From positions 1 to 52,916 of the forward strand of contig URHG01000015.1 of assembly GCA_900547555.1 (NCBI GenBank): a stretch of DNA of 52,916 nt, written 5' to 3'. Below are positions 43,674 to 51,589 of the stretch, in pieces. The position numbers and the translations under genes are program-made. Under the pieces are notes generated by a model, which was not told the DNA's origin, ran no database searches, and saw only the letters and a list, made by a program, of their open reading frames with translations. Position 1 is the stretch's first letter. Each line of letters starts with the position of its first letter. The DNA comes from an uncultured Porphyromonadaceae bacterium. Its GTDB lineage: Bacteria; Bacteroidota; Bacteroidia; Bacteroidales; UBA11471.

Positions 43674-43997
43674 AGTATCCATTCCTAAACAAACACTAAA
43701 ACCCAAACCAAATCTCATTGGATAAAAGAAGTTTCTCAACCATAACAAGCAAAAACAAATCGATAAGCCTGTCCTACTCATCAAAAAGATTTCGGAACAG
43801 CCCCTTTCCGACCGAAGTAGCAAGCATCACGCTCCAATAATGAGAAACATTGTACTCATCGTAACATTCCTCAATAAAATACTCTTCATAAAACCGTTCA
43901 AAAATACAAAACGGATTACCGACCTGCAATCGATAATCCGCTTTGAGATTTTATCTTTCAAATTCCATTGCACACTGCAACAGAAAAAGAAAAATTT
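43674..43997. other. intergenic region upstream of nothing recognised, 3' of uxaA
   Basis: AT-rich with no coding character, no strong hairpin and no promoter I can support on either strand. A clear terminator for the uxaA-uxaB run is not visible. Confidence 0.4.
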
Positions 43998-45488
43998 CTA
44001 CAACGTAACGCCAGTCTTGAAAATAGCGATTTCGCGATAACCTTTGCGCTCGTTATTCACATGCTCGCCGCTTGCCACAGCAATTATGTACTTGATAAAA
44101 CGTTCGGCAACAGCGTCCATCGGCTCTCCGTCTACCAACGTACCGGCATTGAAATCGATCCAACCGGGTTTATGGGCCGCCAAATTACTGTTGGTCGATA
44201 TTTTCATCGTGGGAACATAAGTTCCGAACGGTGTTCCGCGTCCGGTCGTAAACAGCACCATCTGACAACCGCTCGAAGCCAAAGCCGTAGCAGCGACAAG
44301 ATCGTTACCGGGAGCACTGAGCAAGTTGAGACCTTTTGTTTTGAGACGTTCGCCATACATCAGGACATCTCTCACGATCGATTTTCCACACTTCTGGGTA
44401 CAACCCAACGATTTTTCTTCGAGCGTGGAAATGCCGCCGGCTTTATTTCCCGGAGAAGGGTTCTCATATACCGGCTGGTTATTAGCCATAAAATAGGCCT
44501 TGAAATCGTTGATGAGGTGCACGGTCTTATCGAAAAGTTCGGGTGTACCGCAACGGTTCATAAGAATCGTCTCCGCACCGAACATCTCGGGAACTTCCGT
44601 CAGTACCGTCGTTCCGCCTTGCGAAACGAGGAAATCGGAAAATACGCCCAACAACGGATTGGCCGTAATACCCGAAAAACCATCGGAACCGCCGCATTTG
44701 AGGCCGACACGCAATTCGCTCAGGGGCACATCTACCCGCACATCCTTAGATGCCTTGGCATATAGCTCTCTCAAAAGCGACATACCCGTCTCGAACTCAT
44801 CGTCGACTTTCTGGCACACCATGAATTTCACGCGTTCCTCATCGATTTCACCCAGAAGTTCTTTGAAGGCCTCCATTTGGTTATTCTCGCAACCGAGGCC
44901 GACAACCAGTACAGCACCGGCATTGGGGTGCTTTACCATATCACGCAATACCTTACGGGTATTTTCGTGGTCATTGCCGAGTTGCGAACAACCATAATTA
45001 TGCGGGAACGAAACGATAGCGTCGACACCTTCACCGTTTGTTTCTTTACGAAGATTTTCGGCCAACTGGTTGACAACACCGTTTACGCAACCGACTGTCG
45101 GGATAATCCATATCTCGTTACGTACACCCACCTCGCCGTTTTTACGACGATACCCTTTGAAAGTAAGTCCTTTATCAGCTTGCGAAACGTCGACCAATTT
45201 GGGGGTATAGGTATAATCGAGCAATCCTTCGAGATTGGTTTTGATATTCTTCTCGTTCACCCACGCTCCTTTGGCAATAGCGGCACGGGCATGACCGATG
45301 GGATATCCATACTTGATAATATGCTCATCGGCCGAGAAATCCTGCAAGGCCACTTTATGTCCGGCAGGAATATCTTCGGCTACGACGATTTCGATACCGT
45401 CGACCGTAAGCCGATCGCCCTTTTTCAAGGGATCGACGGCTACGACAACGTTATCGGCAGGATTGATTTTAATAAAACGTGTACTCAT
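43998..45488 (-). CDS. uxaA: altronate dehydratase UxaA
   Basis: Converts D-altronate to 2-keto-3-deoxygluconate, 496 residues. The N-terminal SAF domain (to about 100) holds GIEIVVAEDIPAGHKVAL; the catalytic part has VGCVNGVVNQL, SFPHNYGCSQLGND and LKCGGSDGFSGITANP, the iron-binding cysteines of the UxaA family. It lies 9 bases after uxaB in the same direction. Confidence 0.96.
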   Translation of the reverse strand: MSTRFIKINPADNVVVAVDPLKKGDRLTVDGIEIVVAEDIPAGHKVALQDFSADEHIIKYGYPIGHARAAIAKGAWVNEKNIKTNLEGLLDYTYTPKLVDVSQADKGLTFKGYRRKNGEVGVRNEIWIIPTVGCVNGVVNQLAENLRKETNGEGVDAIVSFPHNYGCSQLGNDHENTRKVLRDMVKHPNAGAVLVVGLGCENNQMEAFKELLGEIDEERVKFMVCQKVDDEFETGMSLLRELYAKASKDVRVDVPLSELRVGLKCGGSDGFSGITANPLLGVFSDFLVSQGGTTVLTEVPEMFGAETILMNRCGTPELFDKTVHLINDFKAYFMANNQPVYENPSPGNKAGGISTLEEKSLGCTQKCGKSIVRDVLMYGERLKTKGLNLLSAPGNDLVAATALASSGCQMVLFTTGRGTPFGTYVPTMKISTNSNLAAHKPGWIDFNAGTLVDGEPMDAVAERFIKYIIAVASGEHVNNERKGYREIAIFKTGVTL

Positions 45489-45497
45489 AAAAAGGGA

Positions 45498-46937
45498 TTA
45501 GAGAATTGTTTTTACCGTTTCGAGCATTCCTTTTTCCTGAATCGAATCGAGATAACCTTTCACTGCATCGGTGAGACCGGGTATATTGTTGAGGTTTTCT
45601 CCCCAAATCGATTCGGCAGCCAATACGCCTTCGGCCACTTTTTGGGTGCAGCCCGTTGCCCACAAATCTTTGAGCAGTTGCATGATTTCGGGGGCATCAT
45701 TGGGTACGATTTCGGCACCGTCGGCACGAACACCACCTTTATAATAGGTAATGATGGCAGCCAAACCCAACACGAGACCTTTGGGCAACTCGCCTTTACG
45801 TTCGAGATATACTTTCAGACCGGGAAGGTCGCGAGTCTCGTATTTCGGGAACGAATTGAGCATAATCGAAGTTACCTGATGGTCAACGAACGGATTGTTG
45901 AAACGTTCGAGCACATCCTCGGCAAATTTTTTGAGTTCGTCTTTCGGCAGATTCAATGTTTCCATCAATTCGTCGAACATCACTTTATGAATGTATTTAC
46001 CCACCACTTCGTGCTGGCAGGCTTCGCGTACGATATTGATACCCGAGAGGTAAGCCACGGGCGACAATACGGTGTGCGGGCCGTTGAGCAAGGTAACTTT
46101 TCTCTCGTGATAAGGAGCTTCGGAAGGAACGAAGAGCACATTGAGGCCGGCTTTGTCGGCGGGGAATTCTTTGGCTACGCTCTCGGGAGCTTCGATGACC
46201 CACAAGTGGAAAATTTCGGCTTGTACCACCAAGTTGTCGTCATATTGCAATTTTTCTTTGATAGCAGCAATATCTTTGCGGGGGAATCCCGGTACGATAC
46301 GGTCTACGAGCGTGGCATATACTCCGCAAGCCTCTTCGAACCATTTTTTGAAATCTTCACCGAGATTCCACAATTCGATATATTGATAGATGGTCTCTTT
46401 CAGTTTATGACCGTTGAGGAAAATAAGTTCGCAGGGGAAGATGATAAGTCCTTTGGTCTTATCGCCGTTGAACGTTTTATAACGATGATAAAGCAACTGG
46501 GTCAGTTTACCGGGATAAGAAGAAGCGGGAGCATCGTCCAATTTACAAGTGGGATCGAAAGCGATACCTGCCTCGGTCGTATTGGATATGACAAAACGCA
46601 TCTCGGGTTGCTCGGCGAGTTTCATAAACTCGTCGTTCTGTGTATAGGGATTGAGTGCACGGCTGATGACATCGATCATCGTAAGGCTGTTTACCACCTG
46701 ACCTTTGTCAAGGCCTTGCAGATTTACGTGGTAAAGGCAATCCTGCTCATTGAGCATATCGACCATACCTTTTTCGATCGGTTGTACAACAACTACACTA
46801 CTATTGAAATCAGCTTTCTCGTCCATATTATAAATAATCCAATCTACAAATGCACGTAGAAAGTTTCCTTCTCCGAATTGAATGATGCGTTCGGGATATT
46901 TATTGGCCCGAGCAGTAGTTCTGTTAAGCGGTTTCAT
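45498..46937 (-). CDS. uxaB: tagaturonate reductase (altronate oxidoreductase) UxaB
   Basis: NADH-dependent polyol-type dehydrogenase of 479 residues that reduces D-tagaturonate to D-altronate. The N-terminal FGEGNFLRAFVDWI is the mannitol-dehydrogenase family start; NTTEAGIAFDPT and the catalytic lysine region HKVMFDELME / RFNNPFVDHQVTSI are present. It sits between the LacI regulator and uxaA, all on minus. A long antisense frame over this gene is a codon-bias shadow. Confidence 0.95.
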   Translation of the reverse strand: MKPLNRTTARANKYPERIIQFGEGNFLRAFVDWIIYNMDEKADFNSSVVVVQPIEKGMVDMLNEQDCLYHVNLQGLDKGQVVNSLTMIDVISRALNPYTQNDEFMKLAEQPEMRFVISNTTEAGIAFDPTCKLDDAPASSYPGKLTQLLYHRYKTFNGDKTKGLIIFPCELIFLNGHKLKETIYQYIELWNLGEDFKKWFEEACGVYATLVDRIVPGFPRKDIAAIKEKLQYDDNLVVQAEIFHLWVIEAPESVAKEFPADKAGLNVLFVPSEAPYHERKVTLLNGPHTVLSPVAYLSGINIVREACQHEVVGKYIHKVMFDELMETLNLPKDELKKFAEDVLERFNNPFVDHQVTSIMLNSFPKYETRDLPGLKVYLERKGELPKGLVLGLAAIITYYKGGVRADGAEIVPNDAPEIMQLLKDLWATGCTQKVAEGVLAAESIWGENLNNIPGLTDAVKGYLDSIQEKGMLETVKTIL

Positions 46938-46966
46938 AGGTTTTTACTTTTTAAATGTGAGTTATT

Positions 46967-48040
46967 TTAGAAAAGTTGAAAATCGGTATAATAATCGATG
47001 TTCTCGGCCGTAAGAATATCGATAGGCATAAAATTGCGTCGCGGGACGGCTTTTTTGAAAACTTTATATTCGCAAAGGGCTTTCATGGCCCGATACCCTT
47101 GCAATTCGGGACGTTGAGAGAGTAAATATCGAATTTTACCTTCTTTCAAAGCCTTAATATTGGGTAACAACGGCTCATACCCCAACAGACGGAAATGAGA
47201 CAATTGCAGATCTTCGAGATAATAAACGATACGGAAGACTCTCGAATTGAATGTTATACCTTCTCTTACATGAGGGTATTGTATAAAAAAGTCCCGAATC
47301 GTCTGCAAATTCAACCGATCGTCCGACGGGTGTAACATTACCAACCGTAAACGATGTGCGGGGAATTTTTCCTGTACATATTTGAGAAATCCCTGATAAC
47401 GGAGATCCGACTGGTTGGAGCCGACATTTCCGTAACGGTTGATTTTAAAAACCGCTATATCTTTTTGAGGCTCGATGTCGGACAAAAGGAGTTTCGCTGC
47501 CAAATATCCGCTCTGCAACGAATCCATTCCGAAATAAGAAAGGGCATTCGCCTCCTCTATATCCGAGTCGATAAAGACATAAGGTATCTGTCGGCTATCG
47601 AGCCGTGAAGCCAAATATATCGACGAATCCTTAAAAATCGGAGCCAGCAGTACGGCATCGGCATTCGACGCCAGCAATCTGTCGGCCGAGGCTTCGAAAT
47701 CACGACTGTCGTACTGGTCAAAAAGAATTTGCTCGACATCGATATTCAGGGTTGCATATTCTTTTGCTGCCAGCTCGACTCCTCGCAACACCTCTATCCA
47801 ATAATCGTATCCCCCGGCCTTAGGCAACAATGCTGCCACCTTATAATGGCGCTTCGATGCCAAAGCCGAAGCATAAAGATTAGGACGATAGTCCAATTCT
47901 TTCAGTACCGCTTCTATTTTCTCACGAGTCCGTACCGATACCTCCCCCCGGTTGTGTAAAACCCGATCGACGGTACCAGCCGACACCCCGGCCATACGGG
48001 CAATGTCTTTTATACGGATTTTATCCGAGTTTTTCTCCAC
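46967..48040 (-). CDS. LacI-family transcriptional regulator of galacturonate genes
   Basis: Protein of 357 residues starting at GTG. The LacI HTH is at residues 9-55 (IRIKDIARMAGVSAGTVDRVLHNRGEVS), with the hinge helix YRPNLYASALASK; the rest is a periplasmic-binding-protein fold (WIEVLRGVELAAKEYATLNID). It lies 29 bases upstream of uxaB and divergent from uxaC, so it most likely controls both sides. The ligand, galacturonate or a pathway intermediate, is inferred from context. Confidence 0.92.
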   Translation of the reverse strand: MEKNSDKIRIKDIARMAGVSAGTVDRVLHNRGEVSVRTREKIEAVLKELDYRPNLYASALASKRHYKVAALLPKAGGYDYWIEVLRGVELAAKEYATLNIDVEQILFDQYDSRDFEASADRLLASNADAVLLAPIFKDSSIYLASRLDSRQIPYVFIDSDIEEANALSYFGMDSLQSGYLAAKLLLSDIEPQKDIAVFKINRYGNVGSNQSDLRYQGFLKYVQEKFPAHRLRLVMLHPSDDRLNLQTIRDFFIQYPHVREGITFNSRVFRIVYYLEDLQLSHFRLLGYEPLLPNIKALKEGKIRYLLSQRPELQGYRAMKALCEYKVFKKAVPRRNFMPIDILTAENIDYYTDFQLF

Positions 48041-48315
48041 GGTGTTGCTTGTTTTTTATTGTCAAAAACGGTCTTTTTGTTCTCGCAAATATATGGTTTT
48101 TATTTTGTACATCAAAAAAAAATCGTAATTTCGTGCCCGAACACGGTACAAACCGAAAGGCGTATTTCCAGTTCTGAGGGAAACGGATAATAACGAGAAT
48201 GTGATACCTTTGCGTAAATTCTTATGTATCATCTTCAAAAAACGTTATCGGGAAAAACCGCACTATCGACAACGATAAAAATATCAATGAATATACCTTT
48301 AAAAACTTCATCGTT
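48041..48315. promoter_or_regulatory. divergent lacI/uxaC control region with a candidate operator
   Basis: TATCG-ACAA-CGATA at 48264-48277 is a 5-bp inverted repeat around 4 bases, a plausible LacI-type half-site pair. TACCTTTG at 48205-48212 fits a -7 element for uxaC, but no TTTG stands 19 bases before it. Evidence is modest. Confidence 0.35.
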
Positions 48316-49722
48316 ATGAAAAATTTTATGGATGAAAATTTCTTGCTGCAAACCAAAACCGCACAAGAATTATACCACAACCACGCGGCCAAAATGCCGA
48401 TTATCGACTATCACTGCCATTTGATACCCCAAATGGTGGCCGACGACCACAAGTTCAAATCGCTGACCGAAATATGGCTCGGCGGAGACCATTACAAATG
48501 GCGTGCCATGCGTACCAACGGTGTAGACGAACGTTACTGCACGGGAAAAGACACCTCCGACTGGGAAAAATTCGAAAAATGGGCGGAAACCGTTCCTTAT
48601 ACCATGCGCAACCCGTTGTACCACTGGACTCACCTCGAACTGAAAACGGCTTTCGGGATCGATAAAGTTCTCAACCCTAAAACCGCACGGGAAATTTACG
48701 ATGAGTGCAACGCCAAATTGGCTCTTCCCGAATATTCCGCCCGGGGCATGATGCGCCGCTACCATGTCGAAGTGGTATGTACGACCGACGATCCTATCGA
48801 CTCTCTCGAATATCACATCAAAACCCGTGAAAGCGGATTCGAAATAAAAATGCTTCCCACTTGGCGTCCCGATAAAGCCATGGCCGTAGAAGTACCTTCG
48901 GAATTCCGCGCATACATCGAAAAACTCGGGGAAGTGAGCGGTATAACCATCTCGACTTTCGATGATATGGTAGCCGCCCTGAAAAAACGCCACGATTTCT
49001 TTGCAGAGCAAGGCTGTAAACTCTCCGACCACGGTATCGAAGAATTCTATGCCGAAGATTATACCGACGCCGAAATCAAAGCGATATTCAATAAAGTATA
49101 TGGTGGTACGGCTCTTTCGCACGAAGAAATTCTCAAATTCAAATCGGCCATGCTTATCGTATTCGGAGAAATGGATTGGGAAACCGGCTGGACACAACAA
49201 TTCCACTACGGCGCTATTCGCAACAACAACTCTAAAATGTTCAAACTCTTAGGGCCCGATACCGGATTTGACTCGATCGGAGAATTCACCACAGCCAAAG
49301 CGATGGCCAAATACCTCGATCGTCTCAATAGCAACGGCAAACTCACCAAAACCATCTTGTACAACCTCAATCCTTGCGCCAACGAAGTAATCGCGACCAT
49401 GCTCGGAAACTTCCAGGACGGAACGATTCCCGGGAAAATACAATTCGGTTCGGGTTGGTGGTTCCTCGACCAAAAAGACGGTATGGAAAAACAGATGAAT
49501 GCTCTTTCTCTTCTCGGTCTGTTAAGCCGCTTCGTAGGTATGCTCACCGACTCTCGCAGCTTCCTTTCTTATCCGCGTCATGAATACTTCCGCCGTACCC
49601 TCTGCAACCTCGTAGGCAACGACGTCGAAAACGGAGAAATTCCTTACGCCGAAATAGACCGGGTACGTCAAATGATCGAAGACATCAGCTATTACAACTC
49701 TAAAAATTTCTTTCAATTTTAA
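48316..49722 (+). CDS. uxaC: uronate isomerase UxaC
   Basis: Amidohydrolase-fold isomerase of 468 residues turning galacturonate into tagaturonate (and glucuronate into fructuronate). The N-terminal IDYHCHLIPQMVADDHKF holds the metal histidine motif HxH, with WLGGDHYKWRAMR next; HYGAIRNNNSKMFKLLGPDTGFDS, then FRRTLCNLVGN near the end. Length and order match the family. First gene of the plus-strand run, divergent from the regulator. Confidence 0.97.
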   Translation: MKNFMDENFLLQTKTAQELYHNHAAKMPIIDYHCHLIPQMVADDHKFKSLTEIWLGGDHYKWRAMRTNGVDERYCTGKDTSDWEKFEKWAETVPYTMRNPLYHWTHLELKTAFGIDKVLNPKTAREIYDECNAKLALPEYSARGMMRRYHVEVVCTTDDPIDSLEYHIKTRESGFEIKMLPTWRPDKAMAVEVPSEFRAYIEKLGEVSGITISTFDDMVAALKKRHDFFAEQGCKLSDHGIEEFYAEDYTDAEIKAIFNKVYGGTALSHEEILKFKSAMLIVFGEMDWETGWTQQFHYGAIRNNNSKMFKLLGPDTGFDSIGEFTTAKAMAKYLDRLNSNGKLTKTILYNLNPCANEVIATMLGNFQDGTIPGKIQFGSGWWFLDQKDGMEKQMNALSLLGLLSRFVGMLTDSRSFLSYPRHEYFRRTLCNLVGNDVENGEIPYAEIDRVRQMIEDISYYNSKNFFQF

Positions 49723-49743
49723 TATCAATCAACACAAACTGCT

Positions 49744-50787
49744 ATGAGCAAAAAAGTTGTTACTTTCGGGGAAATCATGTTGCGACTGGCAACACCCGGT
49801 TATCTGCGTTTTTCACAGGCTAAGGAATTTTCCGCTACCTTCGGCGGTGGGGAGGCAAACGTGGCCGTCTCTTTGGCCAACTACGGACTCAATGCCGAAT
49901 TCGTTACCCGTATGCCTAAAAACGACATCGCAAAGGCTTGCGAAATGGATCTGCACAAATATGGTGTCAAAACCGATAATTTCATTTACGGGGGAGACCG
50001 GCTCGGTATATACTTCCTCGAAACCGGGGCTGTGGCTCGTGCCAGCAAGGTCGTTTACGACAGAGCTTATTCGGCCATCGCTGAGATCAAACCGGGTATG
50101 ATCGACTGGGAAAAGGTACTCAAAGGGGCCGACTGGTTCCACTGGACGGGTATTACGCCGGCACTCTCGCAGGGGGCGGCCGATGCGTGTCTCGAAGCGA
50201 TCAAAGTGGCCAACAAACTCGGTGTTACCGTCTCGTGCGACCTCAATTACAGAAAGAACCTTTGGAAGTATGGTAAATCGGCGGCCGAAATCATGCCGGC
50301 TCTCGTGGAGGGCTGCGACGTGATTCTCGGTAACGAGGAAGACGCCGAGAAGGTGTTCGGTATCAAACCCGAGGGTTTCGATGTGGCTCAGACCAACGGC
50401 GAGGTGAATGCGGCCGAGTTCGAATCGGTTTGTACTCAACTGATGAAGAAATTCCCGAGGGCTAAGAAAGTGATCATCACTTTGCGCGGTTCTATCAATG
50501 CCAACCACAATACGTGGGGCGGGGTGCTTTTTGCCGACGGCAAATTGTTCCAGTCGCGCCGGTACGACATCACCCACATCGTGGACCGTGTCGGTGGTGG
50601 GGACTCTTTCATGGGCGGGCTTATCTACGGGTTGCTCACTTATACCGGTGATGACCAAAAGGCGCTCGACTTCGCTGTGGCGGCTTCGTGCCTGAAACAC
50701 ACCATATATGGCGACTACAACCTGGCAACTGTCGAGGAGGTCGAAAAACTTATGAGCGGCGATGCTTCCGGACGGGTGTCCAGATAA
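49744..50787 (+). CDS. kdgK: 2-dehydro-3-deoxygluconokinase KdgK
   Basis: PfkB-family sugar kinase of 347 residues that phosphorylates KDG to KDPG. GGGEANVAVSLANYGL at the N-terminus and VGGGDSFMGGLIYGLL, with the catalytic Asp, near 285-300 are the family marks. Codon use differs from its neighbours: from about 50,000 it favours GAG, AAG and GTG, whereas uxaC and kdgA use GAA and AAA, and it is visibly richer in G and C. This suggests transfer or gene conversion. Followed 51 bases later by kdgA. Confidence 0.95.
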   Translation: MSKKVVTFGEIMLRLATPGYLRFSQAKEFSATFGGGEANVAVSLANYGLNAEFVTRMPKNDIAKACEMDLHKYGVKTDNFIYGGDRLGIYFLETGAVARASKVVYDRAYSAIAEIKPGMIDWEKVLKGADWFHWTGITPALSQGAADACLEAIKVANKLGVTVSCDLNYRKNLWKYGKSAAEIMPALVEGCDVILGNEEDAEKVFGIKPEGFDVAQTNGEVNAAEFESVCTQLMKKFPRAKKVIITLRGSINANHNTWGGVLFADGKLFQSRRYDITHIVDRVGGGDSFMGGLIYGLLTYTGDDQKALDFAVAASCLKHTIYGDYNLATVEEVEKLMSGDASGRVSR

Positions 50788-50838
50788 GTGAATATATCTT
50801 TTCAAGAACAAATTATTATCTAAATAAAACTAACAATT

Positions 50839-51504
50839 ATGGCTAAATTTTCAAAAACAGAGGTTCTCCAAAAAATAGCCTCCACCGGTATGGTTCCGGT
50901 ATTCTATCACAAAGATCCCGAAGTTGCCAAACAAGTAGTAAAAGCTTGCTATGAGGGTGGTGTTCGCGCATTCGAATTTACCAACCGAGGTGATTTCGCC
51001 CACGAAGTATTTGCCGAAGTGGTAAAATTCGCCGCCAAAGAATGTCCCGAAATGGCAATGGGTGTAGGTTCGATCGTAGACCCCGCAACTGCCGCCTTGT
51101 ATATCCAGTTGGGAGCAAACTTCGTGGTTGGCCCGCTGTTCAACCCCGAAATATCCAAAGTATGTAACCGCCGCCTCGTTCCTTACACCCCGGGTTGCGG
51201 ATCGGTATCGGAAATCGGATTTGCACAAGAATCGGGTTGCGACCTCTGCAAAGTATTCCCCGGCGACGTTCTCGGAAACGCTTTCGTAAAAGGATTGAAA
51301 GCCCCCATGCCTTGGAGTAACCTGATGGTAACCGGCGGTGTGAAACCTACCCGCGAAAACCTCGAAGGTTGGTTCAAAGCCGGCGTTACCTGCGTAGGTA
51401 TGGGCAGCAACCTCTTCCCCAAAGAGGTTATAGCCGCCAAAGAGTGGAGCAAAATCACCGACCTCTGCAAAGGTGCACTCGACATCATCAAAGAAATCCG
51501 CTAA
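50839..51504 (+). CDS. kdgA: KDPG aldolase (2-keto-3-deoxy-6-phosphogluconate aldolase)
   Basis: Class I aldolase of 221 residues splitting KDPG into pyruvate and glyceraldehyde-3-phosphate. The Schiff-base lysine is K138 in DLCKVFPGD and the catalytic glutamate is E46 in FEFTNRGD. TPGCGSVSEIGFA and WSNLMVTGGV are phosphate-site motifs. Slightly longer than the bacterial Eda norm of about 210. Confidence 0.95.
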   Translation: MAKFSKTEVLQKIASTGMVPVFYHKDPEVAKQVVKACYEGGVRAFEFTNRGDFAHEVFAEVVKFAAKECPEMAMGVGSIVDPATAALYIQLGANFVVGPLFNPEISKVCNRRLVPYTPGCGSVSEIGFAQESGCDLCKVFPGDVLGNAFVKGLKAPMPWSNLMVTGGVKPTRENLEGWFKAGVTCVGMGSNLFPKEVIAAKEWSKITDLCKGALDIIKEIR

Positions 51505-51511
51505 TAAATTC

Positions 51512-51553
51512 GGTAGAGAAGGCCGGTTCTCACAATCGGTCTTCTCTACTTTT
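51512..51553 (+). terminator. hairpin between kdgA and the transporter gene
   Basis: GTAGAGAAG at 51513-51521 pairs with CTTCTCTAC at 51541-51549, with CCG/CGG inside, and four to five T follow. It may terminate part of the transcripts and so lower transporter expression relative to the catabolic genes. Confidence 0.65.
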
Positions 51554-51589
51554 TCTCTGTAACTTTTATTTATCATAAAAACACGTTTT

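Noticed and set aside
43626..43823. Possible transposase remnant on minus
   Set aside because: A short frame with no transposase motif and no flanking terminal repeats.
44877..46859. 660-residue open frame on plus over uxaA and uxaB
   Set aside because: It lies antisense to two well-supported enzymes, has no family resemblance, and is explained by their codon bias keeping the opposite frame open.
48370..49206. 278-residue minus frame over uxaC
   Set aside because: Antisense shadow with no domain or start context.
49813..50811. 332-residue minus frame over kdgK
   Set aside because: Antisense shadow, helped by the high third-position GC of kdgK.
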